The notes under the pieces: generated by a model | What the model was told of the DNA's origin: nothing | The model's database searches: none | Seen by the model: the letters and a program-made list of their open reading frames with translations, nothing else | From: Bradyrhizobium sp. CB1650 | GTDB lineage: Bacteria > Pseudomonadota > Alphaproteobacteria > Rhizobiales > Xanthobacteraceae | NCBI RefSeq assembly: GCF_029761915.1 | Contig: NZ_CP121695.1 | Coordinates: 4,803,501 to 4,867,500, forward strand | Reading direction: 5' to 3' | DNA: 64,000 bases | Made by a program: the position numbers and the translations under genes | Part shown: positions 51,828 to 61,214 of the stretch, piece after piece | Layout of the letters: each line of letters starts with the position of its first letter | Numbering within the stretch: position 1 is the first letter of the stretch

Positions 51828-53374
51828 TGTAGGCGCAAAGCTAAAATGTCAGCACTGAACAAAGTTGGAATGTCAGTCTTCGCTCTCCTTGTGACGGAGT
51901 TTGGGGGCTGCGGATCCGATGGGATTTGTGCTGATGAGCAAGCGGGAACTGAATCGTCTAGATGTGCTGGCGCGGCTTGATGGTGGCGGGCTGACGCCCT
52001 CGGCTGCGGCCGATCTGATGCGCCTCACGCTCCGGCAGACCTATCGGCTGCTCAAGCGCTACCGCAACGGCGGCGCACCGGCCGTGGCCGACCAGCGACG
52101 TGGCCAGCCTTCGAACAACCGCCTGCCCGATGTCGTGCGCGATCATGCGGTCGCGTTGGTTCGCGAGCATTACGCGGATTTTGGACCAACGCTGGCCGCC
52201 GAGAAGTTGGCCGAGCGCCACGAGCTTCGCGTGTCGCGGGAGACGCTGCGTGGCTGGATGCGGCAGGCCGGGATCTGGTTGCCTCGCGCCGAGCGCAAAC
52301 GGTTTCAACAGCCCCGTCACCGCCGCGAACATCTCGGCGAACTGATCCAAATCGACGGTTCGGAGCACCGCTGGTTCGAGGACCGTGCACCGCCCTGCAC
52401 GCTGCTGGTGTTCATCGATGACGCCACCAGCACCTTGATGGAACTCCGCTTCGTTGCCTCCGAAAGCACGTTTGCATATTTTGAGACGCTGAAGGGCTAC
52501 CTGCGGCAGCACGGCAAGCCGGTAGCGTTCTATTCCGACAAGCATTCGATCTTTCGGGTTTCCAATGAGGATGCCGCGGGCGGCGACGGCATGACACAGT
52601 TTGGCCGGGCCTTGTCGGAGCTCAATATCGAGATTCTGTGCGCCAATAGCAGCCAGGCCAAGGGTCGCGTGGAGCGAGCACATCAGACGCTGCAGGATCG
52701 GTTGGTGAAGGAGCTGCGGCTGGCCGGGATCTCGAGCATCGAAGCCGCCAACGCGTTTCTCCCGGCGTTCATGGCGGACTACAATCGCCGCTTTGCCAAG
52801 GCGCCGGCGAGCGAGCATGATTTGCACCGGCCGATGGCCGGCACTGATCGGCTCGACGACATTCTGTGTTGGCGGGAGCAGCGCTATGTTTCGCGCCAGC
52901 TTGTGGTGAATTACAACCGCATGAAGCTGATGCTACGGCCCGATGCAACAACCGCCTGTCTCGCTGGCAAGCTGATCGAAGTCTACGACTTCCCCGACGG
53001 CCGGCTTGAACTGCGCTGGAAAGGCCTTGCGCTGCCCTATTCCGCCTTCGACAAGCTGCAGCGGGTTAGCCATGCCGCGATTGTCGAGAACAAGCGGCTC
53101 GGCGAGGTCTTGGCCTGGATCAAGGAGCAGCAGGATCGAGAGCCCAACCATCGCGGCGATCTGGTCGGTCCGAGGCGATCGAGCCAGAAAGCCGGTCTCC
53201 TGAAGGACCGTGCCGACCGCCTTGCTCAGGTCGCAAAATCACAAAAGCCCGCCCGCCTGGCCCGCCGCCGCTGCGATATGGAGGTCTCCGCAGCGACGGG
53301 CCAGGCTCCGTCAGAAGCCGCGGAGTGACATTTCAACTTTGCGCAGATCGAGACATCTCAACTTGGTTGCAACA
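51828..53374 (+). mobile_element. Intact insertion sequence (ISNCY/IS1202-like), 1547 bp, 5-bp target duplication
   Basis: Ends are imperfect inverted repeats of about 48 bp. The left end begins TGTAGGCGCAAAGCTAAAAT and the right end, reverse-complemented, begins TGTTGCAACCAAGTTGAGAT. Each end contains two copies of a motif like AAAGTTGAAATGTCA about 21 bp apart, probably transposase sites. The 5-bp GCGGG occurs directly outside both ends (51823-51827 and 53375-53379), as expected for a target duplication. One uninterrupted transposase gene lies inside. The element looks complete and recent. Confidence 0.85.
51934..53328 (+). CDS. DDE transposase, ISNCY/IS1202-like
   Basis: About 464 residues. 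An N-terminal helix-turn-helix (LTPSAAADLMRLTLRQTYRL) is followed by a second HTH (LAAEKLAERHELRVSRETLR). The integrase-like DDE core follows: IQIDGSEHRWFEDRAPPCTL (first Asp), AFYSDKHSIFRVSNED (second Asp) and NSSQAKGRVERAHQTLQDRL (Glu). A C-terminal beta domain of ISNCY transposases is seen in IEVYDFPDGRLELRWKGLAL. ATG 51934 (MSKRELNRL) resembles the family start; ATG 51919 is possible. The frame is intact, so the element may be active. Confidence 0.9.
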   Translation: MSKRELNRLDVLARLDGGGLTPSAAADLMRLTLRQTYRLLKRYRNGGAPAVADQRRGQPSNNRLPDVVRDHAVALVREHYADFGPTLAAEKLAERHELRVSRETLRGWMRQAGIWLPRAERKRFQQPRHRREHLGELIQIDGSEHRWFEDRAPPCTLLVFIDDATSTLMELRFVASESTFAYFETLKGYLRQHGKPVAFYSDKHSIFRVSNEDAAGGDGMTQFGRALSELNIEILCANSSQAKGRVERAHQTLQDRLVKELRLAGISSIEAANAFLPAFMADYNRRFAKAPASEHDLHRPMAGTDRLDDILCWREQRYVSRQLVVNYNRMKLMLRPDATTACLAGKLIEVYDFPDGRLELRWKGLALPYSAFDKLQRVSHAAIVENKRLGEVLAWIKEQQDREPNHRGDLVGPRRSSQKAGLLKDRADRLAQVAKSQKPARLARRRCDMEVSAATGQAPSEAAE

Positions 53375-53533
53375 GCGGGGATGGCCTTGCAGATCAGGCC
53401 GGACATTTCCGTAGCTACCCAGAACCCGCTCGCCGGCTCACACTTGTCTCAATGAAGACCATCCGACCGTTAATCGGATTGGTCGCTCTACAATGCAGGT
53501 GGATCAAACCACCGTTTTCATGGGAGGTTCGTC

Positions 53534-54730
53534 ATGCAGGAGAACGTTGCGCGCGCCAGCGGCTCTCGCACCATTCCATTCGATGCCGCCAGGCTCGACG
53601 GTCTCATGGAGGCCGCCGGGCTCGACGTCCTGATCGTGGCCTCCAAGCACAATGTGCAGTACCTGCTCGGTGCCGAGCGCGCGATCTTCTTCGATTACAT
53701 GGATGCCATGGGCGTCAGCCGCTATCTGCCGGTCCTGGTCTACCCCAAGGGCGCCCCCGAGAAGGCCGTCTATGTCGGCCATCGGTTGGAGACCCACCAG
53801 CGCGCTGTGGCGCCGCCTTGGGTGCCGCAGGTCCGGACCGAGTCCAACGGATCGGTCGATGCGGTGATGCGGGCCGTGGGCCTGATCCGGGACGCCGGCG
53901 TGCCGCTCAAGCGCGTCGGGATCGAGATGGCGTTCCTGCCGATGGATGCGGGCCGGGCGCTCACCGAGGCCCTGCCCGGCGCCGAGCTGAAGGACGCGCT
54001 GCTGGTTCTGGAGCGGCTGCGCGCGGTGAAGTCGGCGGACGAGCTGGCCAAGCTCAAGACAGCCTCGGAGCTCGTCATTGCATCGATGCTGGAGGTGATC
54101 TCGCAGCACGGCCCGGGCACGACCAAGCAGCAATTGTCCGACGCGCTGCGCGTCGCCGAAGTCAACCGCGGCTTGACCTTCGAATACTGCCTGCTGGCCT
54201 GTGGCAACAGCCATAACCGTGCGCCGTCGTCGCAGCGCTGGGAGCAAGGCGACGTGCTGTCGCTGGATTCCGGCGGCAACTATCACGGCTATATCGGCGA
54301 CCTCGCGCGCATGGCCGTGCTGGGCGATCCGGACGCCGAGCTGAAGGATTGTCTCGCCGAGATCGAGGCCGTCCAGCGCGCCGCCTTCGCCGCGGTCCGG
54401 CCCGGCGCCTTGGGTGGCGACATCTACGTCGCGGCCGAGCGGCAGCTTGCGGAGATCAGCCAGCGCGGCTGCACCGATTTCCTGGCCCACGGCATGGGCC
54501 TCGTCAGCCACGAGGCCCCTCGCCTGACGGCCACCGGTCCGGTTCCCTATGACGACGTCGACGCGCGCCGGCCGCTCGAAGCCGGCATGGTGGTGTCGAT
54601 CGAAACCACGATGAAGCATCCGAGGCGCGGCTTCATCAAGCTCGAGGACACGGTCGCGGTGACGCCGACCGGCTACGAGATTTTTGGCGAGGGTGGTCGC
54701 GGCTGGAATCTCGGCGGCAGTGCGCTTTGA
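53534..54730 (+). CDS. M24-family metallopeptidase (Xaa-Pro peptidase/creatinase-like)
   Basis: A 398-residue pita-bread-fold enzyme. The N-terminal creatinase domain (residues 1-150) is followed by the M24 domain with five metal ligands visible: Asp in VLSLDSGGNYH, Asp in GYIGDLARMA, His in FLAHGMGLVSHEA, Glu in VVSIETTMKHP and Glu in FIKLEDTVAV. It is probably a dinuclear metal prolidase/aminopeptidase; the exact substrate is open. GGGAGG precedes ATG 53534. The IS element sits about 160 bp upstream and separates it from the divergent TRAP operon. Confidence 0.87.
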   Translation: MQENVARASGSRTIPFDAARLDGLMEAAGLDVLIVASKHNVQYLLGAERAIFFDYMDAMGVSRYLPVLVYPKGAPEKAVYVGHRLETHQRAVAPPWVPQVRTESNGSVDAVMRAVGLIRDAGVPLKRVGIEMAFLPMDAGRALTEALPGAELKDALLVLERLRAVKSADELAKLKTASELVIASMLEVISQHGPGTTKQQLSDALRVAEVNRGLTFEYCLLACGNSHNRAPSSQRWEQGDVLSLDSGGNYHGYIGDLARMAVLGDPDAELKDCLAEIEAVQRAAFAAVRPGALGGDIYVAAERQLAEISQRGCTDFLAHGMGLVSHEAPRLTATGPVPYDDVDARRPLEAGMVVSIETTMKHPRRGFIKLEDTVAVTPTGYEIFGEGGRGWNLGGSAL

Positions 54731-54820
54731 CCTGGTGCGTCGCAAGACTCTCAGGGTGAGGAGCGCGGAGCGCGTCTCCGGACGATGCTGCACATCGCCG
54801 GGCGAACCATGAAAGCCCCG

Positions 54821-56818
54821 CTAGCTTGCGTGGCAGCACGATCCGCCGCCCGCCGCCTTGTGGTCGCCGGCGAGCACGCTGCGGCTGTTGCGGTCCGACG
54901 GAATGTCGCCGGCCGCGTTGGCCGCGAAGAAGCCGGTCGGCTTCAGCATGAAGCCGGCATATTCGACCGGCATGATCGGGAAATCCTCCGGCTTGCAGAC
55001 ATGGGTGTGGCCGAAGGAGTGCCACACCACGATGTCGGCATTCTCGATGTTGCGGTTCTGCGCGGCATAGCGCGGCAGGCCGTCGCCGCCGGCATGGACG
55101 TTGGGATAGTCGCCGCTGGCGTATTTTTCAGCGGGGTCGAACGCAGTGACCCAGACATGCTTGGTCGCAAAGCCGCCGCGCCTGCGCACGTAACTGCCCT
55201 CCTGCGCCAGCATCAGCGGGCTCGGATTGACAACGAGCTTGTAGGCTGGCGCACCGCCGACCGAATTGGTCTCGTTCGGGTTGCTGATCTTCCAAAAGCG
55301 GCCAGTCTCGCCGTTGGCAACCGACGCCGCGTCGCGCTCGCGCGACAGGATGCGTGTCGTCGTATCGAACACGTTGCCATGCGGATTGTCATGACCCCAG
55401 GGCCGTGGCACGAACTCATGCTCGGTGACAGTGTTGCCGCCGCCGTCGAGATCCATATGCAGTCGCACGTTGAAGAAGTGCTGGTGCGTGGGTCCGCCCA
55501 GATTGTCGTCGACCATGCCGCCCCAGCGATACTTTTCGCCGGGCTTGACGGCCGCAGTCTGGATGATGCCGGTGAGCTTGGTCTCGAGCTGGATCGTGCC
55601 GTCCTGGTAGAGGTACCAGTAGAAGCCGTAGTCGTAATTACCGACCGTTGCGAAGAACGAGATGACGAGCCGCCGGGACCTGCGGACCTCGAACAGGCCG
55701 TTGCGGAATTCGTAGTGTTTCCAGATAATTCCGTAATCTTCCTCATGCATGCAGATAGCGTTCTGCATGACGAGCGGCTCGCCCTTGCTGTCGGCCGCCG
55801 GCACGTCGAAATAATGGATGTTGCCGAGGCAATCGCAGCCGAGCTCGAGCGCATTGGCGAGCATGCCGAGCCCGTATTCACCGGCGTCGAATGCCGACTT
55901 CCAGAAATGGTTGGCGGTCGGATCGGCGTAGGGCACCACCATCTCGGTCACGCTCGCGCGATGGATCAGGGAACGCTTGCGCGCGCCGTCCTGGTAGGCG
56001 AGCTGATGCAACACCAGGCCCTCGCGCGGCGTGAAGCCGATGCGAAAGCTCCACTTCTGCCAATCCACCTTCCAGCCATCGACACGGAACCCCGCGCCGT
56101 CCGGCTGCTCGATGTGCAGCGGCTTGATGTCGGTGCGTGGATTCTTGACTTCGTGGGCGCCGTAGTTTCGCTTCTTGCGCGGGATCGGAACGATCGGATC
56201 CTCATCGGTGAGGTCGATGACCCTGCCCCCGATCAGGTCGACGACCGCGACGACGCCCTCGATCGGATGGGCGTAGCCGTTGTCTTGGGGATGCTCGCGA
56301 AAATAGTTTACGGCGCGCACGATGCGTGCGCCGCGCTCGAATTCCTTGTCGAAGAAGCCCGAGGAGAACGGATCGACCTGGACCAGCTCGATGTCCTTGT
56401 CGGTGAGGCCGCGCCGGTGCATCGCCGCGCGCCAGGCGGGATCGGCCTTGACCACGGCCTCGCATTTGAAGAACTCCTCGAGCATCACCGGAGGCTGCCC
56501 ATAGGGCGCCTCGCGGTTCGGCACGACCTTGCGGTCGACGATCTCGCCGCCGCCGAGATCGACGATGTGCTCGACCGCCTCGCCGGTCACGATGTCCAGC
56601 GTCAGCACGAAGGCACGGCGCGGCAGCCCTGCCCCCGTCGCCAGCTCCTGCTTGCTCGGCTCTTCCAGCCGTACCGTCGGGAAGCGGCAGCTCTCGGGCG
56701 ACGCCGCCGCCGCACGTACCAGCGTGCACGCCGCAGAGATCTCCTCGGCCGTCAGCGGATCGAGCGGATGCGGTGTTGCGGCCTGCGACGGCGATTTGGT
56801 TTTGATGGCGTCCAGCAT
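54821..56818 (-). CDS. Copper-containing primary-amine oxidase
   Basis: A 665-residue copper/topaquinone enzyme oxidising primary amines to aldehydes, ammonia and hydrogen peroxide. The cofactor site is VGNYDYGFYW; Tyr395 in the N-Y-D-Y motif becomes topaquinone. Upstream is the base region DVPAADSKGEPLVMQNAI. Copper-ligand histidines fit GPTHQHFFNVRLHMDLDG and VWHSFGHTHVCKPEDFP. Length is typical. There is no signal peptide, so it is cytoplasmic, unlike periplasmic TynA of E. coli. It starts 15 bp after the serine hydrolase gene, and an AraC regulator is divergent from that operon. Confidence 0.95.
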   Translation of the reverse strand: MLDAIKTKSPSQAATPHPLDPLTAEEISAACTLVRAAAASPESCRFPTVRLEEPSKQELATGAGLPRRAFVLTLDIVTGEAVEHIVDLGGGEIVDRKVVPNREAPYGQPPVMLEEFFKCEAVVKADPAWRAAMHRRGLTDKDIELVQVDPFSSGFFDKEFERGARIVRAVNYFREHPQDNGYAHPIEGVVAVVDLIGGRVIDLTDEDPIVPIPRKKRNYGAHEVKNPRTDIKPLHIEQPDGAGFRVDGWKVDWQKWSFRIGFTPREGLVLHQLAYQDGARKRSLIHRASVTEMVVPYADPTANHFWKSAFDAGEYGLGMLANALELGCDCLGNIHYFDVPAADSKGEPLVMQNAICMHEEDYGIIWKHYEFRNGLFEVRRSRRLVISFFATVGNYDYGFYWYLYQDGTIQLETKLTGIIQTAAVKPGEKYRWGGMVDDNLGGPTHQHFFNVRLHMDLDGGGNTVTEHEFVPRPWGHDNPHGNVFDTTTRILSRERDAASVANGETGRFWKISNPNETNSVGGAPAYKLVVNPSPLMLAQEGSYVRRRGGFATKHVWVTAFDPAEKYASGDYPNVHAGGDGLPRYAAQNRNIENADIVVWHSFGHTHVCKPEDFPIMPVEYAGFMLKPTGFFAANAAGDIPSDRNSRSVLAGDHKAAGGGSCCHAS

Positions 56819-56833
56819 GATGATGTCCGAAGC

Positions 56834-58030
56834 TCAGCGCGGGGCGAGATGCGCGGTGATGGCACGGAAGGCGGCGAGCCAGCGATGATCGAGCGGAACG
56901 TCCATCGCCTTCGGCTGCGTCGCGAGCTTGACGATCACGGTGTCGGTGGCCGCGTCCACATAGAGCCACTGGCCGTGGATGCCGATCGCGGCCAGATCGT
57001 TGCGTGAGGGATCGATCGTGTACCATTTGCTGCGGTAGCGGGCGCCGGGGAAGATGTCGGCGAGATCGCCGTCGGCCCAGGCCGTGGGATCGCCGTTCTC
57101 ATGGATGTCGTCGATCCACCAGCCCGGCACCACCTGCCGCCCCCCGACGATGCCGCGGCAGCGGATCATCTCGCCGAAGCGGATCAGGTCGCGCGGCGTG
57201 ACCGAGAGCCCGCCGGCGATACGGCCCATGCCGTGACTGTCGAGCGTCATGGATGCGTCCTCCTCCGCGCCCATCGGCTGCCAGAGACATTCGGACAGGA
57301 CACGCGGATATGGCAGGCCGCAGGCGCGCTCATAGACCCAGCCGAGCACCTCCGTATTCGGTGAGACGTAGTGGAACACCTTGCCGTGCGGCTTCCCAGT
57401 TCCGCGGAGTGTCGTGAGATAAGCCCGCTGGTGGCCGGCCTCGACACCGGGCGGCGGCACGTCCCAGCCCGAGGAGAAGCGGTAGCGCGCGACGTCGCCC
57501 GCGGGGTCCTCGTAGTCCTCCTCGAATTCGATCGCGACCGCCATGTCGAGCACGTTGCGGACGGTGCAGGTGCCGTAGACCGAATTCTCGAGCTCCGGCA
57601 CGTAGCGGACCACCCTCGCCTCCGGATCGACCAGGCCGCGCGCGGCGAGCACGCCGCCGAGCGTGCCGGCGATCGATTTGCTGATGGAGCAGATCAGATG
57701 CGGCGTGGTCGCGCTCATGCCGTCGCCGTACCATTCGTGGATCAGCGTGCCCCGGTGCATCACTAGCAACGCATCGGCGAAAGTCTCGCGCAGCGTGGCC
57801 TCGATCGTGGTGGGCTTGCCGTCAGGGGCCGTGAAGCTGAGTTTCGTCAGCTCGCGCGGTGCGCTTGCGATCGGCGTCGGCTGGGCGGAGCGACGGACCT
57901 CCGCGGTCGGCAGCACCTCGCGGACATGGGTGAACCCCCAGCGGATCGCGGGGAAGCTGCGCCAGTTGGCGCGCGTCACCTGGGCCTCGGGCGCTGCCGG
58001 GCTGCCGCGCATGATCTCCGTCGGTCGCAT
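56834..58030 (-). CDS. Beta-lactamase-family serine hydrolase (class C-like)
   Basis: A 398-residue serine hydrolase of the beta-lactamase/PBP-like group. The SxxK motif is Ser115-Ile-Ser-Lys118 in HLICSISKSIAGTLGGVLAA. The YxN-type motif is in FHYVSPNTEVLGWVYERA, and the late GLSVTPRDLIRFGEMI region is typical. No signal peptide, so a cytoplasmic esterase or amide hydrolase is likelier than a true beta-lactamase. ATG 58030 has GGAGG at ideal spacing. It leads the operon with the amine oxidase 15 bp downstream, suggesting a role in the same amine pathway. Confidence 0.85.
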   Translation of the reverse strand: MRPTEIMRGSPAAPEAQVTRANWRSFPAIRWGFTHVREVLPTAEVRRSAQPTPIASAPRELTKLSFTAPDGKPTTIEATLRETFADALLVMHRGTLIHEWYGDGMSATTPHLICSISKSIAGTLGGVLAARGLVDPEARVVRYVPELENSVYGTCTVRNVLDMAVAIEFEEDYEDPAGDVARYRFSSGWDVPPPGVEAGHQRAYLTTLRGTGKPHGKVFHYVSPNTEVLGWVYERACGLPYPRVLSECLWQPMGAEEDASMTLDSHGMGRIAGGLSVTPRDLIRFGEMIRCRGIVGGRQVVPGWWIDDIHENGDPTAWADGDLADIFPGARYRSKWYTIDPSRNDLAAIGIHGQWLYVDAATDTVIVKLATQPKAMDVPLDHRWLAAFRAITAHLAPR

Positions 58031-58206
58031 CTCGATCCTCCGCAAGGCCATCTCGACCCCGATGTCGGGGAATGGTGGAGAATGCATCCGAGTGCGCCCG
58101 GTCCGTTATCGAGATCCGGCAATATTTCGCTGGACACCGCCCACGGCCGTGCCAGTCTGGCGCGGTTCTTGCTGGTCGGATGGCCTTGCAAATTTTGAGC
58201 GTTGTC

Positions 58207-59196
58207 ATGGGCTTGGACGCGACTCTTCCGACTCCAGGTTCGGCCGCCAGCCTGCTTCAGGCCAGCAGCACGGATGTCGATGAGCACTGCGCCACGCTCG
58301 GCCGCTGGCGGCTCAGCTATGACCAGATCAGCGCCGGCGCGTTCGCAGGCCATTTCACGCAGCTCTCCCTGCCCCGCGTCGAGGTGTTTCGCGAAGTCAC
58401 CAGCCAGCAGGTCCGCCAATACGGCCAGCTCGGCGCTGGCAGCTTTGGCATCGGGCTGCCCTGGCACGCCGCGGGCGAGGTCAATTGCAACGGCGTCAGC
58501 GTCGCAGGGGCCAAGGTCATCGCCTGCATCGACGCCGAGGTCGATATGTGCACGCCCAAGGCATTTGAGCTGCGCGGCGTCGTCACCAGCGCTGGTCTGA
58601 TCGAGGAGCTCGCGACCCGTCTCGACATCTCGGTTCCGCGCGCCGTCTGGCACCAGTTGCGGGTGATCGAGATGGCGGAGGCGCCGGTCGCGCGGCTGCA
58701 CCAGCATCTCGCCGTGATCCACGACACCATCGCGGCCGCACCGGAGCTGTTCGACGATCCGGCGGCGCAGCGGGCGCTGGAGGACGCCCTCCTCGTCGAG
58801 ATCATGGACATGCTGCCGACGGCACGCCCGAGTGATCAGGGGCGCAGCGCCACCGTCCGCAAGCGGACCGTCGACCGCGCCCGCGAGCTGATGCACGGCA
58901 GTGGCGATCGTTCGCTGTCGCTGCTCGAGGTCTGCAAGGCGGTCGGCGCCAGCCCACGCAAGCTCGGCTATTGCTTCCACGAGGTTTTGGGTACGAGTCC
59001 GATGCACTATTGGCGCGCGATGCGGCTGAACCGCGTGCGCCGCGATCTCAAGCGCTCGGACGGCGCCAAGACGTCCGTCTACGACGTCGCCGTGCAGCAC
59101 GGCTTCTGGCACTTCAGCCAGTTCTCGCTCGACTATAAGCGCCACTTCTCCGAGCTGCCCTCGGAGACGCTGCGGCGCGCCAGGCTTGCCGCCTGA
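58207..59196 (+). CDS. AraC-family transcriptional regulator
   Basis: A 329-residue regulator. The N-terminal part (RWRLSYDQISAGAFAGHFTQ, VEVFREVTSQQVRQYGQLG) resembles the sensory half of EutR/FeaR-like AraC proteins. The C-terminal 100 residues are a double HTH: SLLEVCKAVGASPRKLGYCF then SVYDVAVQHGFWHFSQFSLD, ending KRHFSELPSETLRRARL. ATG 58207 is used, with ATG 58180 an alternative. It is divergent from the serine hydrolase / amine oxidase operon (starts about 175 bp apart), so I infer amine-responsive control of that operon, as FeaR controls tynA in E. coli. Confidence 0.88.
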   Translation: MGLDATLPTPGSAASLLQASSTDVDEHCATLGRWRLSYDQISAGAFAGHFTQLSLPRVEVFREVTSQQVRQYGQLGAGSFGIGLPWHAAGEVNCNGVSVAGAKVIACIDAEVDMCTPKAFELRGVVTSAGLIEELATRLDISVPRAVWHQLRVIEMAEAPVARLHQHLAVIHDTIAAAPELFDDPAAQRALEDALLVEIMDMLPTARPSDQGRSATVRKRTVDRARELMHGSGDRSLSLLEVCKAVGASPRKLGYCFHEVLGTSPMHYWRAMRLNRVRRDLKRSDGAKTSVYDVAVQHGFWHFSQFSLDYKRHFSELPSETLRRARLAA

Positions 59197-59202
59197 CGAT
59201 CG

Positions 59203-59868
59203 TCAGCGATGCCGCAGCCGGCGGTTGACCCTGCGCGCGAGATAGTCGCCTGCGCTCTGGACGAGCTGCACCAGCGCGATCAGCACCACGACGACCGCCA
59301 GCATCATCTCCGGCATGAAGCGCTGGTAGCCGTAGCGGATGCCGAGATCGCCGAGCCCGCCGCCGCCGACCGCGCCGACCATGGCGGAGTAGCCAAGCAG
59401 GCTGACGACCGCGAGCGTCAGCGCCAGCAGCAGCCCCGGCAGCGCCTCGGGGATCAGCACCTTGAACACGATCTGGAGCGGCGAGGCGCCGAACGAGGAT
59501 GCGGTCTCGATCAGCCCTGCGTCGACCTCGCGGATCGCGGCTTCGACCAGGCGCGCGATGAACGGCGTCGAGGCGATCGTCAGCGGCACAATCGCCGCCG
59601 TCGATCCGATCGAGGTGCCGGCCACGAGCCGAGTGAACGGGATGATCGCCACGACCAGGATGATGAAGGGCGTGGAGCGCGTTGCATTGACGATGATGCC
59701 GAGCACGGCATTGACCGCGGGCGCCGCGAACAGCTCGCCTTTGCGGCTTGTCGCCAGGAATACGCCGATCGGCAGGCCGAAGGCTGTGCCGAGCAGCGCC
59801 GCTACCCCGACCATGAACAGGCTTTCGCCGGTGGCCTGGATGATCAGGTTGATGAGTTCAGCCGACAT
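59203..59868 (-). CDS. metI: Methionine-type ABC transporter permease
   Basis: A 221-residue permease with five to six spans (VGVAALLGTAFGLPIGVFLA, AVLGIIVNATRSTPFIILVV, LLLALTLAVVSLLGYSAMVG). It has the MetI-type EAA loop (IETASSFGASPLQIVFKVLI) and the characteristic VGAVGGGGLGDLGIRYGYQR. ATG 59868 overlaps the 3' end of metN by 11 bases, implying coupled translation. No gene for the MetQ binding lipoprotein is next to it, so that subunit must be encoded elsewhere. Confidence 0.92.
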   Translation of the reverse strand: MSAELINLIIQATGESLFMVGVAALLGTAFGLPIGVFLATSRKGELFAAPAVNAVLGIIVNATRSTPFIILVVAIIPFTRLVAGTSIGSTAAIVPLTIASTPFIARLVEAAIREVDAGLIETASSFGASPLQIVFKVLIPEALPGLLLALTLAVVSLLGYSAMVGAVGGGGLGDLGIRYGYQRFMPEMMLAVVVVLIALVQLVQSAGDYLARRVNRRLRHR

Positions 59869-60982
59869 AGCCAAGCCGCTCCGCGGAAATCTGATGCTCA
59901 GAGAGAAAGGCAAGCGCGCGCGTCGCGGTGCCCTCGCCGCCGGGAATGCCCAGGGTCAGCGAGCCCATATGCTGGCCGCCGATCTCGTCGATGCGCGCCG
60001 ACAGGAGCGAAAGGTCGAGGCCGAGCTCGCGCGCGAGCCGCGCGACCAGCGTATCGCCGGTCCCCGCGCCGCGCACCTGGACGCGGATGACGGCCTGCCC
60101 GCCTGCGATCGGTTCGGACACCAGCCGGCTTGCCAGCGACACCGGCAGGCTGTCGCCGATCACCTCAGCCAGGAAGGACTGCGTGATCGGGTGTTGTGGA
60201 TGGGTGAAGATGTCGGCGACATGGCCCTTTTCGACGACGCTGCCGCCGTCGAGAACGACGACTTCCTTGGCGAGTTGGCGGACCACCGACATTTCGTGGG
60301 TGATCAGTACGATGGTCACGCCAAGCTCGCGGTTGATGCTGGCGAGCAGATCGAGGATCGCGCGCGTGGTCTGCGGATCGAGCGCGGAGGTGGCCTCGTC
60401 CGACAACAGCACGCTCGGCCGGGTCGCGAGCGCCCGCGCGATGCCGACCCGCTGCTTCTGGCCGCCGGAAAGCTCTGAGGGATAGCGGTCGTGCTTGTCA
60501 GCGATCCCGACGAGCGCGAGCAACTCGGCCACGCGCGCCCGGATCTTGGCTTTCGGCCAGCCGGCGATCTCCAGCGGCAGCGCGATGTTGGCGGCTGCCG
60601 TCCGCGACGATAGCAGGTTGAAGTGCTGGAAGATCATCCCGATCGAACGCTGCGCCAGCCGCAGCTCATGGCCGGCCAGTGCGGAAATATCGCGACCGTC
60701 GACCACGACACGTCCCGTGGTCGGCTTCTCCAGCCCGTTGATCAGGCGGACGAGGCTCGACTTGCCGGCGCCCGAGCGGCCGATCACGCCGGTGATCGAC
60801 CCGCGCGGGATGGCGAAATCGATGCCTTGCAGCGCATTGACGCCTGGCTTGCCGCGATAGGCCGGATATACCTTCGATATGCCCTCGAACCGGACCATCA
60901 TGTCCACCCCGGCTTGGGCCGGTGCTACCGTCTCACGAGGATCGATCGGTCGTCCGATCGCCAATGATTGGTGCGCGTTCAT
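59858..60982 (-). CDS. metN: Methionine-type ABC transporter ATP-binding protein
   Basis: A 374-residue ATPase. Walker A is GVIGRSGAGKSSLVRLINGL, signature LSGGQKQRVGIARALATRPS, Walker B VLLSDEATSALDPQTTRAIL, switch His in VLITHEMSVVRQL. The last 100 residues form the NIL (methionine-sensing) domain with its IRVQVRGAGTGDTLVARLAR. This domain makes the D- or L-methionine importer feedback-inhibited. The start is uncertain: ATG 60982 has AAAGAG upstream, but homologues start near MVRFEGISKVYP, about 27 codons later. It precedes metI in the leftward operon. Confidence 0.92.
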   Translation of the reverse strand: MNAHQSLAIGRPIDPRETVAPAQAGVDMMVRFEGISKVYPAYRGKPGVNALQGIDFAIPRGSITGVIGRSGAGKSSLVRLINGLEKPTTGRVVVDGRDISALAGHELRLAQRSIGMIFQHFNLLSSRTAAANIALPLEIAGWPKAKIRARVAELLALVGIADKHDRYPSELSGGQKQRVGIARALATRPSVLLSDEATSALDPQTTRAILDLLASINRELGVTIVLITHEMSVVRQLAKEVVVLDGGSVVEKGHVADIFTHPQHPITQSFLAEVIGDSLPVSLASRLVSEPIAGGQAVIRVQVRGAGTGDTLVARLARELGLDLSLLSARIDEIGGQHMGSLTLGIPGGEGTATRALAFLSEHQISAERLGYVG

Positions 60983-61214
60983 CTCTTTCACAACAGATCG
61001 TTTGCTCGCAGGCCAGGCGGCACGCGAGATCAAGTCGCACTGGCGACGGGGGAACATGGGGGCAGACGGTTCCATCGAAGCGCTGCACTGCAGCACGCAC
61101 CATCGCGCGTTCGCGGCCATCTGGCAATTTCAGATATTTTCGCCCGACGAGGAGAAAGCTTTCCGGATCCCTCCCCGCCGAAGAAAATTCATCTGCCGGA
61201 TCAGCCTCAGCAGC

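Noticed and set aside
60983..61214. SAM riboswitch upstream of metN
   Set aside because: I could not find the conserved pseudoknot or kink-turn elements of SAM-I or SAM-II in this short leader.
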